Shown here: one piece after another, positions 44,201 to 55,969 of the stretch
Numbering within the stretch: the stretch's first letter is position 1
Layout: each line of letters starts with the position of its first letter
Origin: Annona cherimola
Lineage: Eukaryota; Streptophyta; Magnoliopsida; Magnoliales; Annonaceae
Assembly: GCA_030490835.1 (NCBI GenBank)
Contig: CM059975.1
Coordinates: 12,901,579 to 12,965,578, forward strand
Direction: 5' to 3'
DNA length: 64,000 nucleotides
Notes under the pieces: model-generated
Databases searched by the model: none
Seen by the model: only the letters and a program-made list of their open reading frames with translations
What the model was told of the DNA's origin: nothing
Made by a program: the position numbers and the translations under genes

Positions 44201-45475
44201 TAGGGGTGGGAATCGGGGGGGGGGGGGGGGGGGGTCAACCTGTGACCCGCCTCGCCCCTGTTTTATACTGGGGCGGGGCGGGGCAGGGCGGGTCAAGGGC
44301 ATGAAAATTTCTTCAAAATGCGGGTCGGGGCGGACCTACCGGATCCCGACCCGCTTATACCCGCAGACTATTATAATATTTTTCTAACCTATTCAGCTTA
44401 ACCTACCCCGATTCCCTAGGCCCGAACTCCCCCAAATCTCGTCTCTCTCCCGCACGGCGTCTAGCATCTGCCTTGCCGTCTCCCTCACCGAGCAGACAAC
44501 ACCGCCTCCCGCCGAGCAGACTGCGCAGTTGCGTCGTCGCCTCTGATGCCCAACATGCCTGGCCAGCGATGTCCTGCAACTAATTCCCATATCCCGTCAC
44601 CGTCTCTGCATCATCTCCGGCGTCCAGCGTCCCTGCCTTCGTCTCTCTTTCCGGCAGAATGTCGTCCGTTCGCAGCTAATGCCATCGCATCCAGATCCGC
44701 CAACGCCCGCTCCACATCCGCGCATCCAACTGTCCCTACCTTCCTCTCCCTGTCCGGCAGAACATTGCCTTCTTCTCCATGTCCGGCAGAAGCCGTCGCA
44801 TCCAAAGCCGCCGTCCAGATCCGTGCGTCCAGATTTGCGGTCCAGATCTATCCGACAGAATGCCATCGTGTCCAGATCCGTGAATTCAGAGCCGCCGTCC
44901 AAATCCGCAACCCAGATCTGCCGTCCAGCAATGGTATATTTCTAGAATTTTGGATATATTTGTCTGTGTTCCGATTTTTCCCCAAATTGCAAATGGTATG
45001 ATTTAATATTTACAAAATGCTTCTGCTTCTACTTATTTACGTAGATTGGATTTTGGAAGAGGATTTAGCAACCCCAAATGTTTGGTATCTATAAAACTCT
45101 CAATTATTTGCATTCAAATGTTTGATATCTAAATGGATTAGATTTTATCTAAATGTTAACTTGTTCTTGTATAGGTGAATAAATATTCATGTTTTATTTA
45201 AGTATTTATATTTTGCTTTGATTTATTAGTAATAGATTGAAGCATATAGTAGTTAAATTTAATATAGACTTGTTTTTATACTTGATAGGTTTATAAATTC
45301 TTAAAAATTTCTTATTTGACCCGTAGTTTTTACCCGACCCGTCGTCCCGAAACCGACCTGAATTTTATCCCAAGACCTAGTAAAAAAAAGTAAGGGTCAA
45401 ACCATATTTTTGAAAGGTAGAGTCAGGGTTGGGCACACCCTGACCCGTCCCGACCCGCCCCGATTCCCACCCCTA
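44201..45475. mobile_element. hAT-like element H1, long copy with GC-rich interior
   Basis: 1,275 bp, ends TAGGGGTGGGAATCG and CGATTCCCACCCCTA, exact 8-bp duplication CTATGTAT (44193-44200 and 45476-45483). Subterminal ACCCG/CGGGT words are dense. 44215-44234 is a run of 20 G. The interior 44400-44990 is GC-rich, absent from the short copy at 53277, and repeats CCGGCAGAA and CCAGATCCG-like words; it opens a 151-codon ORF (44546-45001) of repetitive Ser/Pro/Arg/Ala composition. No transposase or BED finger was seen. Confidence 0.9.
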
Positions 45476-45483
45476 CTATGTAT

Positions 45484-47028
45484 GATCTGGAACTGCAGTC
45501 TTGGGTTGGTGGGCTTCTGTGCTATATGTAGTTTGAAGTATCGGTTGCAAAGATTCGAGGGCATAGGTTGGCCACAATGTCAGTGGGCCATACAGTCTGT
45601 GCCATCAGGTCAGGCTATGAAAATGTAAATCAAGCCAATCCCTTCATAACCAGCAGGCCATTTCTGGCTGGAAAAGTAGATTACCATGGAGATATAGCCT
45701 GAAAACATTTTACCAAGGTCTGACTATTCACTTGGTGCCATTGCATGAGCGACACACTGCAGAAAATGGCTCACTCAAATGATGTCCAAGTACTGCATAT
45801 CACATGCAGAAATGGGCCCAGGTTATACGGCAAATTGGTTGAGTGATTGGAAATCTACTCAGATGGCCTAAAATCAATCAAGGCCATGTTTGGTGTTGAG
45901 AAAGAAAGCACTCTTTTTATCCTTTTTTAACTAATCATACATTTTATCTAATTTCATGAACTTTGAAAATCTTCGAACAAACATTCCTGTTTTGTTTTTA
46001 TTTTCTTCAGTTTAATTAGTAGCTTGTGTCCTATTATATCATTTCTTTCTATTTCATTTTTTTATTAAAAGGTGCTTGATTAGTGATGGAGAGACTGATA
46101 GTAACCACCCATCCAAGAGTAATTATGATTTGGGCCACACGAGAACCTAATGTTTTGTTGTCTCATCCTCATTGTCCCGAAATTACAGCAACGTAACCAT
46201 CTCCAAACACATTCGTGACTGAATTTGACTGGTGAGTGTCGTTTTCTTGGACAGCCCTTCACCAAGATATGTGACTTGCCATTTCAGACCAAATTCATTC
46301 ATGATTCTCAAAAGAAGTATCATGATAAGCATTAATCATAATTAAAAAATAATTACAATAATAGAAAAATTTTTGTTCGTGGTATAACCCATTCCCTCTT
46401 TTGCTTGGATTGGATGATGACTTGAGAAAATGTTGCAAATGATCATAAGTTGCATATTTGTTTTTGTTCATTCATCTTTATCTCTCACAAGACCACCCTG
46501 GAAGAGAACCATGAAATTGGCAGGTGATGGAAAATTTTCCAACTTGCATCTGGAGATGGATTCAAGCAGCTGCGACAAGGTTATAATGATGTTGCTCATG
46601 ATGGTGATGGCATTGACGGCTGATGTTGATAATGCCGGAGCAATATAGATGAAGTAGGTAAACGATCCTACACATATACGGTATTTCAATTCAATCCAAT
46701 CCAATTGTAAAGTAGGTTGTCCCTTTCATGGCCCGAAAACCCTGCTGGTCCCATCTTTTCCTTTCTTTATTGATTGCCCACCAGTTGCCACATATTAGTG
46801 TTGCTATGGTTCTGAAAAGTGGGCCATTGATTCCAAATTAATACAATACTAACCCTGAAACTGGACAACCGCCCTCTACAGGTCTTTATACAATTCAGCT
46901 CTAGCCAGCTTTGATTTGGGTAGGCTGTGAGACTGTGAGTCTGTACTCATTATACGATTTTGATTTTACAAAATATTGATTCTGCAAATAATTCCCTGTT
47001 TTCGCACTTTCTTTTTCAAAATCACCCC
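45484..47028. other. Unassigned intergenic DNA right of H1
   Basis: 45484-45900 continues the higher-complexity sequence left of H1. A 72-codon ORF at 46430-46648 (ending MMVMALTADVDNAGAI) lies in mixed-composition DNA and is not recognisable. The rest is AT-rich. Confidence 0.3.
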
Positions 47029-47037
47029 CACAAAAGA

Positions 47038-47442
47038 GGTTCCAAATCCTGTGCACCCGGGTGCACTTAGCTTCAGTGCACCCGGGTGCATTAACCCATT
47101 TTTTATATTTTTTTGAAATTTTTTTTACATAAGTATTAATCTAAGTGTATTTAACATGTGTATCAATTTTTACCATTTTTGGAGTATTTTAGATATTTAT
47201 TTTTTAGTTTTGAAAATCAGTGGCATTTAGATAATTTAAAATTACTAAAATGCCACTGATTTTCAAAAATCGAAAATTAATATATAAAATACTCCAAAAA
47301 TGATAAAAATTGATACACATTTTAAATACAAATAACACTTGTATAAAAAAAATTTAAAAAAAATAAAAAATAAGTTAAAATGGCTTCAGTGCACTCGAGT
47401 GTACTGAAGCTAAATGCACCCGGGTGCACAAGATTAGAGTCC
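47038..47442. mobile_element. M1-type palindromic MULE-MITE
   Basis: 405 bp, ends GGTTCCAAATCCTGTGCACC and (inwards) GGACTCTAATCTTGTGCACC, flanked by CACAAAAGA (47029-47037) and CACGAAAGA (47443-47451), a 9-bp duplication with one mismatch. Two GTGCACCCGGGTGCA blocks lie inside the left end and diverged partners inside the right end. Confidence 0.9.
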
Positions 47443-47985
47443 CACGAAAGACGTCCATCCAACGTTGTCAATTTTTCTAATGGGAACTCTCCTTTTTTAG
47501 TTGCTTTAATTTTAAATGCCAAAAATGTGTAAATTGAGTTAGCAAAATGCCCTTAATTTTAGATGTCCAAAAACATTTTTCACAACCAAAATACTTCTTA
47601 AAACTGATATTCAACTTTAACGAAACAGAAGAATTTCTATAAACGATTGTGTGAAGTGAGATGAACTTCACTGGTTAACAAAATCAAGATTTTTGCTTAT
47701 AAATTGCGAAATCGAAAAGTCGTGACAGGCTACCCTTTTTTGCTCATAGTGTTTCAACAGATTTTGCAATTTTATGATTACAATAGCATGAGAAACAACT
47801 TTCGGATATGTACCCTTTAAATTTTTTAAAATTTTTTGATAATTTTGTTCGTCCCATCTAGATATATTTCTACCAATTTTCAAAAAAAAAAAAAAAAATT
47901 GACCTATCTGGATAGGGGCTTTTTAAGAATTAATAACAGTCAAAAAAATTTTGAAAATTTTAGGAACCTATCAAGTAGAGTTCAC

Positions 47986-48403
47986 GAGCAGTGATCTTCT
48001 ACGACCGGTCGGAAATCCGGTGATTTCCGACCGGTCAAAAAATATATTTTTTTTTTATTTTTTTTGAAAAATAATTTTATAAACATGTTAATCTAGTTAT
48101 ATTTAATCTATAAACCAAATTTTACCATTTTTGGATATGTATATATATTTATTTTGGATTTTTAAATACAGGGGTATTTAAGTCATTTTAAGAATATTTA
48201 AAATGACTTAAATACCCCTGTATTTAAAAATTCAAAATAAATATATATACATATCCAAAAATGGTAAAATTTGGTTTATAGATTAAATATAACTAGATTA
48301 ACATGTTTATAAAATTATTTTTCAAAAAAAATAAAAAAAATATATATTTTTTGACCGGTCGGAAATCACCGGATTTCCGACCGGTCGTAAATGATCAGTC
48401 GTC
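47986..48403. mobile_element. M2-type palindromic MULE-MITE, best-preserved copy
   Basis: 418 bp, near-perfect palindrome. Ends GAGCAGTGATCTTCTACGAC and (inwards) GACGACTGATCATTTACGAC; exact 9-bp duplication AGAGTTCAC (47977-47985 and 48404-48412). Near each end, GACCGGTCGGAAATC...GATTTCCGACCGGTC is itself a smaller inverted repeat. The arms around the centre (AATACAGGGGTATTTAAGTC / GACTTAAATACCCCTGTATT) match exactly. Confidence 0.92.
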
Positions 48404-48412
48404 AGAGTTCAC

Positions 48413-49045
48413 ATATGAATTTTTTTTTTTATATATAAATATTTGGCATCTGATCCAACGACAACCTCATGGCTACTTCATGCAGTTGCTAGTTTTGTTA
48501 TATTTTTCACTAAAAGTACATTCCCAACATCCTTTTAAAATAGATGATATTGCTCCCTTAATGTGGCTTAAATTTTACAAGCTCTGAAGCAAGTTGAAAA
48601 GCAAAGATAAAAAATGAAGGATAATCCTGTTTATTTTCATGAAATGAAGGGATTTCTAAATTCTTGCACGAAGATTTAAATTAATTACAAGTTTCAAATA
48701 TTAATATATAAATTACATTAGTTTGGGTGCAAAAATGCAAAAAGAAGCTGAGGGAACAAGATGCGAAAAGGCTAATCTTTGGCCTAAGCAGACTACTGGT
48801 AGCCCAGTAAAGTATGATTCAATGTAAGATGTCACTCGTAGGCCTCTAAAGCAAAATCCGTCATTTCCCGTCAAGTGCACAGATTAGTATCTTGGCTTTG
48901 TGAACTTTCATAAGCTCTGGACATAAGACTACAGAACTAATCAGCTGGGGCCAACTTTTGATTCTCGCATCTCAGAGAAAACTGAGGCAAATCCAGAGTG
49001 GATGGACAAAGGGTGCTCACAAACATTAGTCTCATGATGTTACAT
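48413..49045. other. Intergenic, nothing supported
   Basis: Mixed sequence with a TA tract near 48430 and no recognisable gene or bounded element. Confidence 0.4.
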
Positions 49046-49054
49046 TAAGTTATT

Positions 49055-49795
49055 GATGAATGGTACATTTAGGCTAAATAAATATCTCGCTTAGTTTACT
49101 TTAAAAAACTTATTTACAACTTTTTTAATTTTTTTTTCTTCGTACCATTATTTATCTAAGTGTATTTATATTAACCAAGTTTTACCATTTTTAAATATAT
49201 GTATATTTTTTAGAGATTTTTAAATATAAGGGTATTTTGAATACATACATATATATATATAGGGAACCGATCCTGTGCAGTCCGCTGTAAAATGGACCCC
49301 ACACATATTAGATTGTAATGAAACTTTATACACTCATTTATTCATATATAAATCATACTTTAGACGGTTTAGATGTTGAAAAAACCACTTTAAACTTGAT
49401 ATTTACATTAAACTATTTTATTACGTTGATTTTGCACCATTTTAAGATGGAGACTACATACATGTTGGATTTGGATGAAAATTGGTATGGTAATAAAGTG
49501 AACAATTCTAAATACAATGGGTGGGGTGGATTTATGGGAAATGATCAGGTGGGGCCCACGGTGCATGGACTGCACGGTGCAGTCGCATGCACTGGATCAT
49601 TTCCCATATATATATACACAAATAGATGTTTACAAATCTCAACAAAATTTATACACATATCTAAAAATAATAAAATTTAATTTATATGTTAAATACATTT
49701 GTAAACAAGTATACGAAGAAAAAAGCAAAAAATATTATAAATTAGTTTTTTGTGGCAAGATTTTTTATTAACTCAAGCTAACGGGATCATTCCTC
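49055..49795. mobile_element. M3-type MITE split by a K element
   Basis: Ends GATGAATGGTACATTTAGGC and (inwards) GAGGAATGATCCCGTTAGCT, flanked by TAAGTTATT (49046-49054) and TAAGTTAAC (49796-49804), a 9-bp duplication with two mismatches. The M3 arms are separated by the K element at 49262-49605 and short TA tracts. Confidence 0.7.
49262..49605. mobile_element. K-type MITE, copy 2, nested in an M3
   Basis: 344 bp, GGGAACCGATCCTGTGCAG to (inwards) GGGAAATGATCCAGTGCATG, with (TA)n directly on both sides, so a TA-rich target duplication cannot be resolved. Its 120-codon ORF (49318-49680) parallels the one in copy 1, but stops and start are not both inside the element. Confidence 0.82.
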
Positions 49796-49804
49796 TAAGT
49801 TAAC

Positions 49805-50860
49805 TGTTAGCATTTTTCATATTAAAATAAAAAAATTAACAAACAAACAAAACTCATTTTCCATCAAAAGAATTATGCTCATGTCTTGAAAATGGACTGG
49901 TCAGTCCAACGGGCCTGACTGATTTTTTTTTTAAAAAAAAAGAGATGTACCATGAGAATATAAATATAATAATTTAATTTTGAAAATTAATAAGATAATA
50001 GGGATACGAAGGCGTAAGCCCTTCGCCATTGGGCGCTACGATTTTTAGTAAGACTTTTAGTTGTAATGAATTCATATTTTTAAAATAGAACTTCTTAAAT
50101 AGTTTTTTTTTATGGCGCCACATACCTCAAATGATAAGCTATCTCAAGGAAGTGTACTTTTGGAGATAATAATGAGGCTAATGCCCTAGATAGTTAAGAG
50201 GGTAGACAATATATTTATAAGCCTCCAAATTCCCGTACCTTATTATGATGTATATGTCGAAACAACTCTTAGAGGAATAGTATTTAACTTGCATATGTTG
50301 AATGAGATTCGCTTTCATTGTCTTATGAGGACTGATATGACGTGAGCGTGATTTTGTATGGGATTGAATTTAGGACTTGTTTTGTAATATAAAAGTTCAT
50401 GGAATTTTGAAATGGTGTGGAAAATGAGAAATAAAATATTTCGAAAAATATGTGATTGATACGAAATGATAAAAATAAAGTTAAAATAAATATAATAGAT
50501 AAAAGAAAAAAATTATTAAAATGTATGAATAAAATTTAAAAACATAATATCAAATTATTAAATAAAGGGTTGAAAATGATGCTGTCCGTAGGAATTCCCA
50601 CGCATGCCGATTGCCAAACATCGCCTTATGTGTGGTGTTAGTTTACATTGATTGCAGATATGTGTGCTTTTGGCGTTAATGGCGGATTTTGGGATGAAAA
50701 ATTTGAAACAGTCATTCTAGTTAAGCAAACATCTACGTTTGATCATCTTCCATCTTGTAATATAAGTAATATGATTTGACGGGCACGACAAAATGCATTA
50801 ATTGTTTTTATTTATATTGGGGTGCTTGTGTGTGCAAGTATCGATGGGCGTTAAAGCTTT
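49805..50860. other. AT-rich DNA with a second Tourist-like type
   Basis: 50380-50640 resembles 51555-51850 and 63100-63345: AAAATGAGAAATAAAATATTT..., ATGAAATGA...AAAGTTAAAATAAA, with ends near GTTTTGTAATATAAA and CGATTGCCAAACATCGCC. Ends and duplications are unclear. No gene. Confidence 0.35.
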
Positions 50861-51141
50861 GGGGGTGTTTGGCAATAACGAAAAGTTTTCACCTAAAACT
50901 TTTCAATCTAAAACTTTTCATTTCCTACAACTCTTCTATTTTTTAATTATTTTTTTACATCTTCCTATACAAATCACCCTACTTTTCAATCATTTGTACA
51001 CAATTACCTATACAACTAACCTATCTATTTTAACTTTATCCTCTTTACTCCTCATCATTACCTCTATCATATCACATCATTTGACAACTTTTATTCTTCA
51101 AAAATTTTCACCAAAAGTTTTATCCATTCCCAAACACACCC
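50861..51141 (+). mobile_element. Tourist-like MITE, copy T6
   Basis: 281 bp, GGGGGTGTTTGGCAATAAC to ATTCCCAAACACACCC, with TTT on both sides. The body is close to T1 and T2 (AAAACTTTTCAATCTAAAAC, CTATCATATCACATCATTTG). Confidence 0.8.
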
Positions 51142-51207
51142 TTTATCTTCGAGGACAAAGCTGTCGAGAGGTACTGACGTGATTACCATTTATGAGCATT
51201 TGATAAC

Positions 51208-51485
51208 GGACTTTGATACAGTGCACCTGCATTCACTTAGCACCTGGGTGCATTTAACTCAATTTTTAAAAATTTTTGTAATTTTTTTTATAAAATTGTT
51301 AATCTAAGTGTATTTAACATGTGTATCAAATTTTACCATTTTTGGAATATTTTAGATATTTATTTTTTATTTTTAAAAATCAGTGACATTTACAGATGTT
51401 AAATACAATTAGATTAACATATGTATAAAAAAATTTCAAAAAAATAAAAAATGAATCAAGCACCCAGTGCACTATATCGAGATCC
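51208..51485. mobile_element. M1-type MITE, short copy
   Basis: 278 bp, ends GGACTTTGATACAGTGCACC and (inwards) GGATCTCGATATAGTGCACT. One central arm is mostly deleted (ATCAGTGACATTTACAG runs straight into the right arm). Flanks TTTGATAAC and TGAAATAAC share 6 of 9 bases, so the duplication is only tentative. Confidence 0.68.
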
Positions 51486-51566
51486 TGAAATAACGGTTGA
51501 GAGATACCAACGGGCCTTCGGAAGATACAACCATGTGTTATATTGCTACTATAATACTTGCCCGGA

Positions 51567-51857
51567 TTAAGAACGTTTGAGAATGTAATTTTTTGTGAGA
51601 TGGTGGAATTGAGTGAATAATGAAAATTGAAATATTTTAAGATTTATGTAATTGATATGAAATGACGAGGGTAAAGTTAAAATAAACACAATTGTTAGAA
51701 AATTGTTGTAAGGAAAAATGATTAGAATGTAAAATTGAAAAAATAAAGTTATTAAATGAATAAGATTGGTGAAGAAATTGGAAAGATGAGATGTTTTCAG
51801 CCCCCTCTCATTTTCATCGAATACGAAATGCGCCCTTGATGAAAGCGTATTAGGCAT
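51567..51857. mobile_element. Tourist-like remnant, second type
   Basis: Shares with 50380-50640 the order GAATAATGAAAATTGAAATA, TTGATATGAAATGACGAGGG, TAAAGTTAAAATAAACACAA, and ends near GAATACGAAATGCGCCC. No firm terminal repeats. Confidence 0.35.
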
Positions 51858-51940
51858 GCCCGGTTGTAGGATTTCGTATATATGGCATATTGACCTATAT
51901 GCTTTGTGTGGAGTTAGTAATAAGCCCCGACATGTTTGTA

Positions 51941-51998
51941 GGAATTAAAAGCCACATCAATGGAAACATGTCGGAATTAAAAGCCACATCAATGGAAA
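51941..51998 (+). repeat. Short direct duplication
   Basis: GGAATTAAAAGCCACATCAA + TGGAAA occurs at 51941 and again at 51973, a 32-bp spacing, with no changes in 26 bases. It looks like a recent slippage or template-switch event. Confidence 0.9.
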
Positions 51999-52272
51999 GC
52001 GTAAAAAAGATATTTTAAGTTACACTTTTACTTTAATCTTTTCAATGTATGATTTAATCTACTCTTGAGAGCTTGTATTGGATGAGTATGAGATGAAAAT
52101 TCAAGATGAAAGTATATTAAGAATAGAAAAATGTATATTGAGATTGGAAAAGTTATATTAGAAATGAAAAAAGCATGTTTTTATTTTTAAAAATGAGAAA
52201 ATGTTTTTGGAAAATAAAAGATTCTATTCTATAATTATTGCAACCTAACTATGAACAACATTGATTAGATGG

Positions 52273-52778
52273 GAACTGATTTGTTGTACCTAGGTGCTCT
52301 TAGGCTCGATCCACCCAAGTGCATTTAACCTATTTTTTTGAAATTTTTTTAATATGAGCGTTACTCTAAGTATATTTAACATGTGTATCAATTTTTACCA
52401 TTTTTGGAGATTTTTAGATTTTTTTTTTAATTTTAAAAAATCGATAGCATTTTATTCATTTTTTTTGAAATGAATGCGTAAATCTCCCACTCCCCTTCAA
52501 AAAAGCCGATTGATTTTCTCGCTGAAACGTAGGAGAGGATGGAGAAGGAGAAGAGAGGAGGAAGGACAAGCGTGAAGAGGTGAGGCAAGGTGGCATTTTC
52601 ATAATTTATTAAAAATATTACTGATTTTAAAAAAATTTAAAAATATCTAAAAATAGTAAAATTTGAGACACATGTTAAATATACTTAGAATAAGAGTTGT
52701 ATAAAATAATTTTAAAAAATAAATATTTGCACCTAGGTGCACCGAAGCTGAGTGCACCCAGGTGCCTATAATCGGTTC
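52273..52778. mobile_element. M1-type MITE interrupted in its centre
   Basis: Ends GAACTGATTTGTTGTACC and (inwards) GAACCGATTATAGGCACC; flanks ATTAGATGG and ATCGATGAG (6 of 9). About 140 bp of unrelated purine-rich DNA (52465-52600, GGAGAGGATGGAGAAGGAGA) sits between the central arms ATAGCATTTTATTCA and TAAAAATATTACTG. Confidence 0.65.
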
Positions 52779-52787
52779 ATCGATGAG

Positions 52788-53268
52788 ATAACATTACCTA
52801 TTTAGAACTTTGATAATTGAGGACAATTTTATATAAAGAGAATTTGTTATTATTTGAGAGGGAGAAATCATGTTAAAATAAACATATTTTGAAATATTTT
52901 TTAAAATTTTAAAAAAATTATAGAAATTTTGAAATTTTAGCCGAAAAGAACGACGATGTTTAGTAGGTCTTCCAAAAGATCTTCGGTACTTAAATGGGAT
53001 CCATATGAAATCAGAATTCTGATTTTCAAGATGACTTTTAATTTTCAATACAGTTTTTTATAATTTCAGTATAATTTTATTTATATTTTTCATTTCCCCT
53101 TGAATCCTCGCTGAGCGGGCGTTTAATTAGCTGGTCAAAATGCTGAACGGTTCTCACCTCATACCGTGTAAAGAATCCAAGATCACCCACCCACCAGTGA
53201 ACGTTATGCAGCAGTCATACTACAGCCGCGTGCATGCACAGGGCAACTTTCGTGAGAACTGGGGAGTG
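52788..53268. other. Intergenic, nothing supported
   Basis: AT-rich to 53100, then mixed. No gene recognised. Confidence 0.4.
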
Positions 53269-53276
53269 CAATTGAC

Positions 53277-53815
53277 CAGGGGTGGGAATCGGGGCGGGTC
53301 AGGGTGTGCCCAACCCTGACTCTTATTTTATACCGGGTCGGGACAATGTCGGTTTGACCCTTATTTTTTTCTACAAGGTCTCGGGACAAAATTCGGGTCG
53401 GTATCGGGTCAACGGGTCGGGTAAAAAATTGCGGGTCAAGTAAGAAATTTTTAAAAATTTATAAAACTATCAAGTATAAAGACAAATTTATATTAAATTT
53501 AACTACTATATGCTTGAATCTATTATTAATCAATCAAAGTAAATATAAATAATTAAATAAAACATGAATATTAGCATTGAACGTGGTTTTTCTTTTTAAT
53601 GTAAAATATCAGAAAACGGGTCAGCAGGTAGACCCGCCCCGACCCGCCCCGCCACCCTGTAAAAACTCGAATTTTGCTCCGACCCGCATTTCTTTAAAAA
53701 CCCGAAAATCCCAACCCGCCCCCGGCCCGCCGGGTACACACCCCTGACCCGCCCCGGTATTAAAACAGGGTCGGCGGGGCGGGTCACGGGTCGACCCGCC
53801 CCGATCCCACCCCTA
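53277..53815. mobile_element. hAT-like element H1, short copy
   Basis: 539 bp, CAGGGGTGGGAATCG to CGATCCCACCCCTA, exact 8-bp duplication CAATTGAC (53269-53276 and 53816-53823). Inverted relative to the long copy: GGGTCAGGGTGTGCCCAACC matches the right end of 44201-45475. Lacks the GC-rich interior. Dense ACCCG/CGGGT words at both ends. Confidence 0.9.
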
Positions 53816-53945
53816 CAATTGACCAATTCAGCGAATGCTGCTGCTGCAGCCCTATCTGATTATGCTACTCAATCGTTTTTCTTCGAGCTGTGGCCACTGG
53901 CCAGTAAACGGTTATCATCGTCGAATGATTTAAGAAGTTCAGTTG

Positions 53946-54340
53946 TATACATTATGCTGTATTTTGGCTTAAATACAATATTTTTTATTTATTTTTACAA
54001 TAAGTTATATTTTTTTATTTTTCTTCGTAAACATATTTTTTTTAAGTATATTTAATTTATATATAAAGTTTTGTCATTTTACAGTACTCGTATATATATT
54101 TATTATTTTTAAAAATTGAATTTTTTTAAAAGAGTAAAAATAACTTAAATGCCCCTAAAATTGATGATTTTTAAAAAAAATAAAATAAAATAAAAAGTAT
54201 TGCAAAATGACAAAACTTGATATACACATTCAATACAATTAGAAAAAGATATTTATGAAGAAAAAATCAAATAAAAATAAAAATAAAATACAATAAATGA
54301 ACGTTATGATTTAGCTTAAAATAACCATGATGTATATAAT
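53946..54340. mobile_element. M3-type MITE
   Basis: TATACATTATGCTGTATTTT and (inwards) TATACATCATGGTTATTTTA at the ends, with inner arms AAGTATATTTAATTTATATA / ATTCAATACAATTAG and AAAGTTTTGTCATTTT / AAAATGACAAAACTT. No target duplication fixed. Confidence 0.5.
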
Positions 54341-55748
54341 CATGCTCTATAATTTAAAACAAATAGTTTGTAACATACAGGGGCATACAAATGTAAATTG
54401 TTACTTTTTATATTTTTAAATCTTTTCTATATTTAAGTCATTAAAATATAAATTAATATATATTATGGTGCTCAAGATTGCTGTTGATTAGAAACTTATA
54501 TTTGATCAACATTTAACAAGGATGAATATGAAAGTGTTAAATTTGTAAATAACTATAATATGCAGAAATTTTTCAAAATATTACATTTTGAATAATGATT
54601 TTGTTGGCTCACTCTAATAAATTCATCTGATTGTCCGGGCTACTTTATATATGTTTATTACTTTCTATGTATTTGAGAAGATATTCACCTAAGTGTATTT
54701 AATCGATATAAAAAATTTATAATTTATGAATGTAACATATACTATAAGTTTCAAAAATCAATAGTTTTGAAGAGTGTTTAAGTCATTTGCCTAAAACGAT
54801 TGATTTTTTAAATTTATGAAAATATATTGTGCACACGTCCAAAAATTGTAAAGCTTTTCTAATTTTGTAAAAATTGATAAAACTCGACACGTTGAGTACG
54901 ATATGAATGGGGTCCACGTATTATAAAAAAAATAAAAAATATATTTTTTCCGCCGCAGTCGTATGCATCTGAAAATTTAAAGGATTAGAGAGAGAAGAAA
55001 GAAGGGTTAGCACGCCACGCAGCTTCGGCCCCAAAACAACGTGTCCTTATCATTTCCTCTGAAATATTAAAAACAAGGTTAATTAATAATGTTGTAAGAC
55101 AATAATTTATTTTTTTTTAGAAAAACCACCATGATATTTTATATGAAAAAACCTTGAACAAAATACAATATAATGAGAAGCTTACAAAGATGTGTAATAA
55201 TAAGATAAAAGAAGTGAAATTAATACGCTCAAACAAAAAATTACGGCGGCTTTGTTTGATACTAAGAAAAGAAAAAATTTATATTTTTAATGCACTTAGA
55301 AAATAATACGATATTTAAACTATCTAACTGTTCCGTTGCCCTTATAATAAAAATTTATCCTGCATTTTCTATTATTATTTTTTATTTCAATCATTTTTCA
55401 TAATTTTTTATAAAATTGTCCCATCTATTTTTTTTTACTTCTAATCATTCGTCTAATTAAATTATACTATTTTTTATTTTTCAAAATACACTCCCCAAAG
55501 TAGATTAAAGCTTCTTATCTTTTAAGTGCGATTCAAAATCTTCTTTAGTTAAGATTAAGATACATGAAGCGAAGTTAGATCGGAAAACACATGGACTTTG
55601 GGATGGGATACGGAATCTAGTGAAGAAACAAAAATAGTATATATTAGAATGGGGACAAATCCGGAGACTAGAAGAGGATATGGAATCATTTGGTGGGGAA
55701 TTAAGCAGACAAAACGCCATTTTCGCATTTCCTAATCTTCAAATGCCC
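54341..55748. other. AT-rich intergenic DNA
   Basis: 54680-54940 has inverted segments resembling a decayed MITE (TTAATCGATATAAAAAATTT; TTGATAAAACTCGACACG). A 71-residue minus ORF (55505-55720) lies in mixed DNA and is not recognisable. Confidence 0.35.
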
Positions 55749-55968
55749 CGGTACCATGTATCACACTCTAGGTGCCTCAGTGCATCCGGGTGCATTTTAC
55801 TTATTTTTTTATATTTTTTATATTTTTTTTATAAAACTGTTAATATAGGTGTATAATATAAAAAAATTATATATATCTTAAATACACCTATATTAGTAGT
55901 TGTATAAAAAAAAATATAAAAAAAATATAAAAAAATAAGTTTTTGCACCCGAGTGCCCTGTATTATAA
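55749..55968. mobile_element. M1-related MITE, short copy
   Basis: Left GGTACCATGTATCACACTCT...GTGCATCCGGGTGCA and right (inwards) GAGTTATAATACAGGGCACT...GGGTGC. Inner arms AACTGTTAATATAGGTGTAT / AATACACCTATATTAGTAG. The central M1 block is missing. Boundaries are approximate. Confidence 0.55.
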
Positions 55969-55969
55969 C

